This document shows, in pieces, positions 61,690 through 64,000 of a stretch of DNA of 64,000 nucleotides. Location of the stretch: NCBI RefSeq assembly GCF_022179125.1, contig NZ_BPQG01000044.1, positions 1-64,000 of the forward strand. The letters run 5' to 3'. A model generated the notes under the pieces. That model saw nothing but the letters and a program-made list of their open reading frames with translations, did not search any database and had not been told where the DNA came from. The position numbers and the translations under genes were made by a program. Numbering within the stretch: position 1 is the stretch's first letter; every line of letters begins with the position of its first letter. Source of the DNA: Methylobacterium cerastii. Lineage in GTDB: Bacteria; Pseudomonadota; Alphaproteobacteria; Rhizobiales; Beijerinckiaceae.

Positions 61690-64000
61690 TCAGCCATTGC
61701 CCCGCGGCCGCCCGCTCGTCGCCCGGCGCAGGGCCTCGGCAAGCGCGCCGCCCGGCTCGTCCGCCGGCGCTGCGGGCCGCGGCGCGGATTCGCGCGCCGG
61801 CCTACCTTGCTCTCGGCGCCCCTGATCCTGGCGCCCCTGCTCCTGGCGCGCCGGTTCCTGTCGCGCCGGTTCCTGTCGCGTCTGCCGCTGGCCGTCGTCC
61901 GAGCGCATGCTGAGGGCGATGCGCTTGCGGGCCGGGTCGACCTCCACGACGCGGACCTGCACCACGTCGCCGGGCTTCACCACCTCGCGCGGGTCCTTCA
62001 CGAAGCGGTCGGCCAGCACGGAGATGTGAACCAGCCCGTCCTGATGCACGCCGACGTCGACGAAGGCGCCGAACGCGGCGACGTTGGTGACGACGCCTTC
62101 GAGCCGCATCCCGGGCTTCAGGTCCGAGATCTTTTCGACGCCGTCCTGGAAGGTCGCGGTGCGGAAGGCCGGACGCGGGTCGCGGCCGGGCTTCTCCAGC
62201 TCGGCGATGATGTCGGCGACGGTCGGCAGGCCGAAGGTCGCGTCCACGAACTTCTGCGGGTTCAGCGCCTTGAGCGCCGCGCCGTTGCCGATCAGCGCGT
62301 TGATCGGCTGGCCGGTGGCGGCCAAAATCTTCTTGACCACCGGGTAGGCCTCCGGGTGCACGCCCGAGGCGTCGAGCGGGTCGCTGCCGTCGCGAATGCG
62401 CAGGAACCCGGCGGCGAGCTCGTAGGCCTTGGGGCCGAGGCCCGCGACCTTGCGCAACGCGGCGCGCGAGCGGAACGGGCCGTTCGCGTCGCGATGCACG
62501 ACGATGTTGGCGGCCACCCGCTCCGACAGCCCGGAAACGCGGGCGAGTAGCGGCGCGGAGGCCACGTTCACGTCGACGCCGACGCCGTTGACGCAATCCT
62601 CCACCACCGCATCGAGCGAGCGCGACAGCTTCCCTTCCGCGAGGTCGTGCTGGTACTGCCCGACGCCGATCGCCTTCGGCTCGATCTTCACCAGCTCGGC
62701 CAGCGGGTCCTGCAGCCGCCGCGCGATCGAGACCGCGCCGCGCAGGGTCACGTCAAGGTCCGGCAGCTCGGCGGAGGCGTAGGCCGAGGCCGAGTAGACC
62801 GAGGCGCCGGCCTCAGAGACCATCACCTTGGTCAGCTTCAGCTCCGGGTGCCGGGCCAGGAGCTCGGCCGCCAGCTTGTCGGTCTCGCGCGAGGCGGTGC
62901 CGTTGCCGATGGCGATCAGCTCGACCGCGTGGGCGCGGCAGAGCTTGGCCAGCGTCGCCAGCGCACCGGTCCAGTCGCGCCGCGGCTCGTGCGGGAAGAC
63001 CGCGTCGGTGGCGACGACCTTGCCGGTGGCGTCGACCACCGCGACCTTCACGCCGCTGCGGAAGCCCGGATCGAGCCCAAGCGTCGGCCGCGCCCCGGCG
63101 GGCGCCGCGAGCAGCAGGTCGCGCAGGTTGCCGGCGAAGACCTGCACGGCGCCGGCCTCGGCCACCGCCCAGAGCCGGGCGCGGAGATCCGTGTCGATCG
63201 CCGGCTTCAGCTTCGTCCGCCAGGTCTTCCGCACCGTCTCGGCGAGGTAGCGGTCGCCGGGCCGCCCGCGATCCCCGATGCCGAAGGTCTTGGCGATCCG
63301 GGCCTCCTGCCAGGCCGGCTGGCCCGGGGGCGGCGTCTCGGCATCCGTGAGGTCGAGGTCGAGCACCTCCTCCTTCTCGCCGCGGAACAGCGCCAGGATG
63401 CGGTGCGAGGGCAGGCGGGTCAGCGGCTCCTCGAAGGAAAAGTAGTCGGCAAACTTCTGGCCGGCCTCGGCTTTGCCCTTGCGGACCGAGGCGTGCATCC
63501 GCCCGCGCCGCCAGCCATCCTCGCGCAAGCTACCGACGAGTTCGGCGTCCTCGCCGAAGCGCTCGATCAGGATCGCGCGTGCGCCCTCCAGCGTGGCGTC
63601 GGCATCGGGGAACCCGTCCTTGCCGGCAAACGCCTTCGCGGTCTGAACGGGGTCCCGCTCCGGCTGCGCAAGCAGGGCCTCGGCGAGCGGACCGAGCCCG
63701 GCCTCGCGAGCGATCTGAGCCTTGGTCCGGCGCTTGACCTTGAACGGCGCGTAGAGGTCTTCCAGCCGCGCCTTGGTCTCGGCCGTGGCGATCTTCTGCG
63801 CGAGCGCGGCATCGAGCTTGCCGAGGCCCTGGATCGCATCGCGGATGGCGCCGCGGCGCTCTTCCAGGTCGCGCAGGTAGGCCAAGCGCTCCTCCAGGGT
63901 GCGCAGCTGCGCGTCGTCGAGCCCGCCGGTCGCCTCCTTGCGGTAGCGGGCGACGAACGGCACCGTGGCGCCCCCGTCGAGCAGGTCCACCGCCGCCCGC
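61690..64000 (-). CDS. tex: Transcription accessory protein Tex (partial, N-terminus beyond window)
   Basis: A nucleic-acid-binding protein of transcription and RNA quality control. About 770 residues are in the window; perhaps 20-30 N-terminal residues lie beyond 64000. Order: Tex N-terminal helices (VPFVARYRKEATGGLDDAQL), the YqgF/RNase H-like domain (TLGLDPGFRSGVKVAVVD), helix-hairpin-helix segments (VDVNVASAPLLARVSGL), and a C-terminal S1 RNA-binding domain (GMRLEGVVTNVAAFGAFVDVGVHQDGLVH). The chain ends in a basic, Gln/Arg-rich tail (RQEPARQEPARQEQGRQDQG and on) that looks disordered and comes from a degenerate DNA tandem repeat near 61815-61885. Confidence 0.94.
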   Translation of the reverse strand, partial: RAAVDLLDGGATVPFVARYRKEATGGLDDAQLRTLEERLAYLRDLEERRGAIRDAIQGLGKLDAALAQKIATAETKARLEDLYAPFKVKRRTKAQIAREAGLGPLAEALLAQPERDPVQTAKAFAGKDGFPDADATLEGARAILIERFGEDAELVGSLREDGWRRGRMHASVRKGKAEAGQKFADYFSFEEPLTRLPSHRILALFRGEKEEVLDLDLTDAETPPPGQPAWQEARIAKTFGIGDRGRPGDRYLAETVRKTWRTKLKPAIDTDLRARLWAVAEAGAVQVFAGNLRDLLLAAPAGARPTLGLDPGFRSGVKVAVVDATGKVVATDAVFPHEPRRDWTGALATLAKLCRAHAVELIAIGNGTASRETDKLAAELLARHPELKLTKVMVSEAGASVYSASAYASAELPDLDVTLRGAVSIARRLQDPLAELVKIEPKAIGVGQYQHDLAEGKLSRSLDAVVEDCVNGVGVDVNVASAPLLARVSGLSERVAANIVVHRDANGPFRSRAALRKVAGLGPKAYELAAGFLRIRDGSDPLDASGVHPEAYPVVKKILAATGQPINALIGNGAALKALNPQKFVDATFGLPTVADIIAELEKPGRDPRPAFRTATFQDGVEKISDLKPGMRLEGVVTNVAAFGAFVDVGVHQDGLVHISVLADRFVKDPREVVKPGDVVQVRVVEVDPARKRIALSMRSDDGQRQTRQEPARQEPARQEQGRQDQGRREQGRPARESAPRPAAPADEPGGALAEALRRATSGRPRGNG

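Overview
The window is high-GC DNA, and its gene content points to an alphaproteobacterium of the Rhizobiales, most likely Methylobacterium/Methylorubrum. Reasons: TTAA-N7-TTAA boxes that fit CtrA, a MucR/Ros regulator, an LapG-like (BTLCP) protease, a helix-turn-helix gene followed by metK and trmB, and a ~200-bp imperfect palindromic intergenic repeat. The genus is inferred from general knowledge; no database search was made.

Layout. 1-2078: the end of an IS element touching the stop of holA, then lptE. 2079-6717: a divergent TetR/aldehyde dehydrogenase locus in decay (chimeric YciI::SDR, two frameshifts in the dehydrogenase), a small orphan gene, an HD-domain protein and a cytochrome b561. 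6718-9587: a 741-bp spacer with a paired-hairpin terminator, then a BLUF blue-light sensor and a GAF-PAS-GGDEF diguanylate cyclase. 9624-19663: a TonB-receptor relic, class A acid phosphatase, amidase, peptide-type binding protein, ThDP enzyme and penicillin-acylase-family hydrolase. 19713-22227: a membrane-stress-like unit (PspA-like, YiaAB, membrane protein) divergent from a TetR gene, with twin palindromic operators. 22330-28951: two orphan small genes, zwf, a Cys-rich secreted peptide, an orphan ABC ATPase, OsmC, a methyltransferase and a DUF5666 protein. 29028-33521: DUF6502, two coupled small ORFs, the CtrA-box/BTLCP locus, and a MucR homologue behind a long AT-richer leader. 33522-37104: a solitary yejE-type permease, DUF4112, an aminotransferase, a candidate small RNA and a tiny ORF.

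37394-47414 is a complete tripartite RND efflux operon (adaptor, two different RND pumps, outer-membrane channel). Each of its three internal junctions holds one copy of the ~200-bp palindromic repeat; two further full copies lie elsewhere, also between co-directional genes. 47478-64000: murJ, a solitary molybdopterin oxidoreductase subunit, an SDR/Baeyer-Villiger-type monooxygenase pair under a divergent TetR, Fe-type SOD, a Pro-rich membrane protein, an HWE histidine kinase, trmB, metK with a strongly structured leader, an XRE regulator and tex (cut by the window end).

Most genes are ordinary. The points most worth a second look are the repeat-punctuated RND operon, the YciI::SDR chimera with neighbouring frameshifts, the BLUF/GGDEF light module, the PspA/YiaAB locus with paired operators, the TGTGGGA motif cluster at DUF6502, the candidate sRNA near 36.8 kb and the metK leader. 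No CRISPR array, rRNA, tRNA or prophage was seen.
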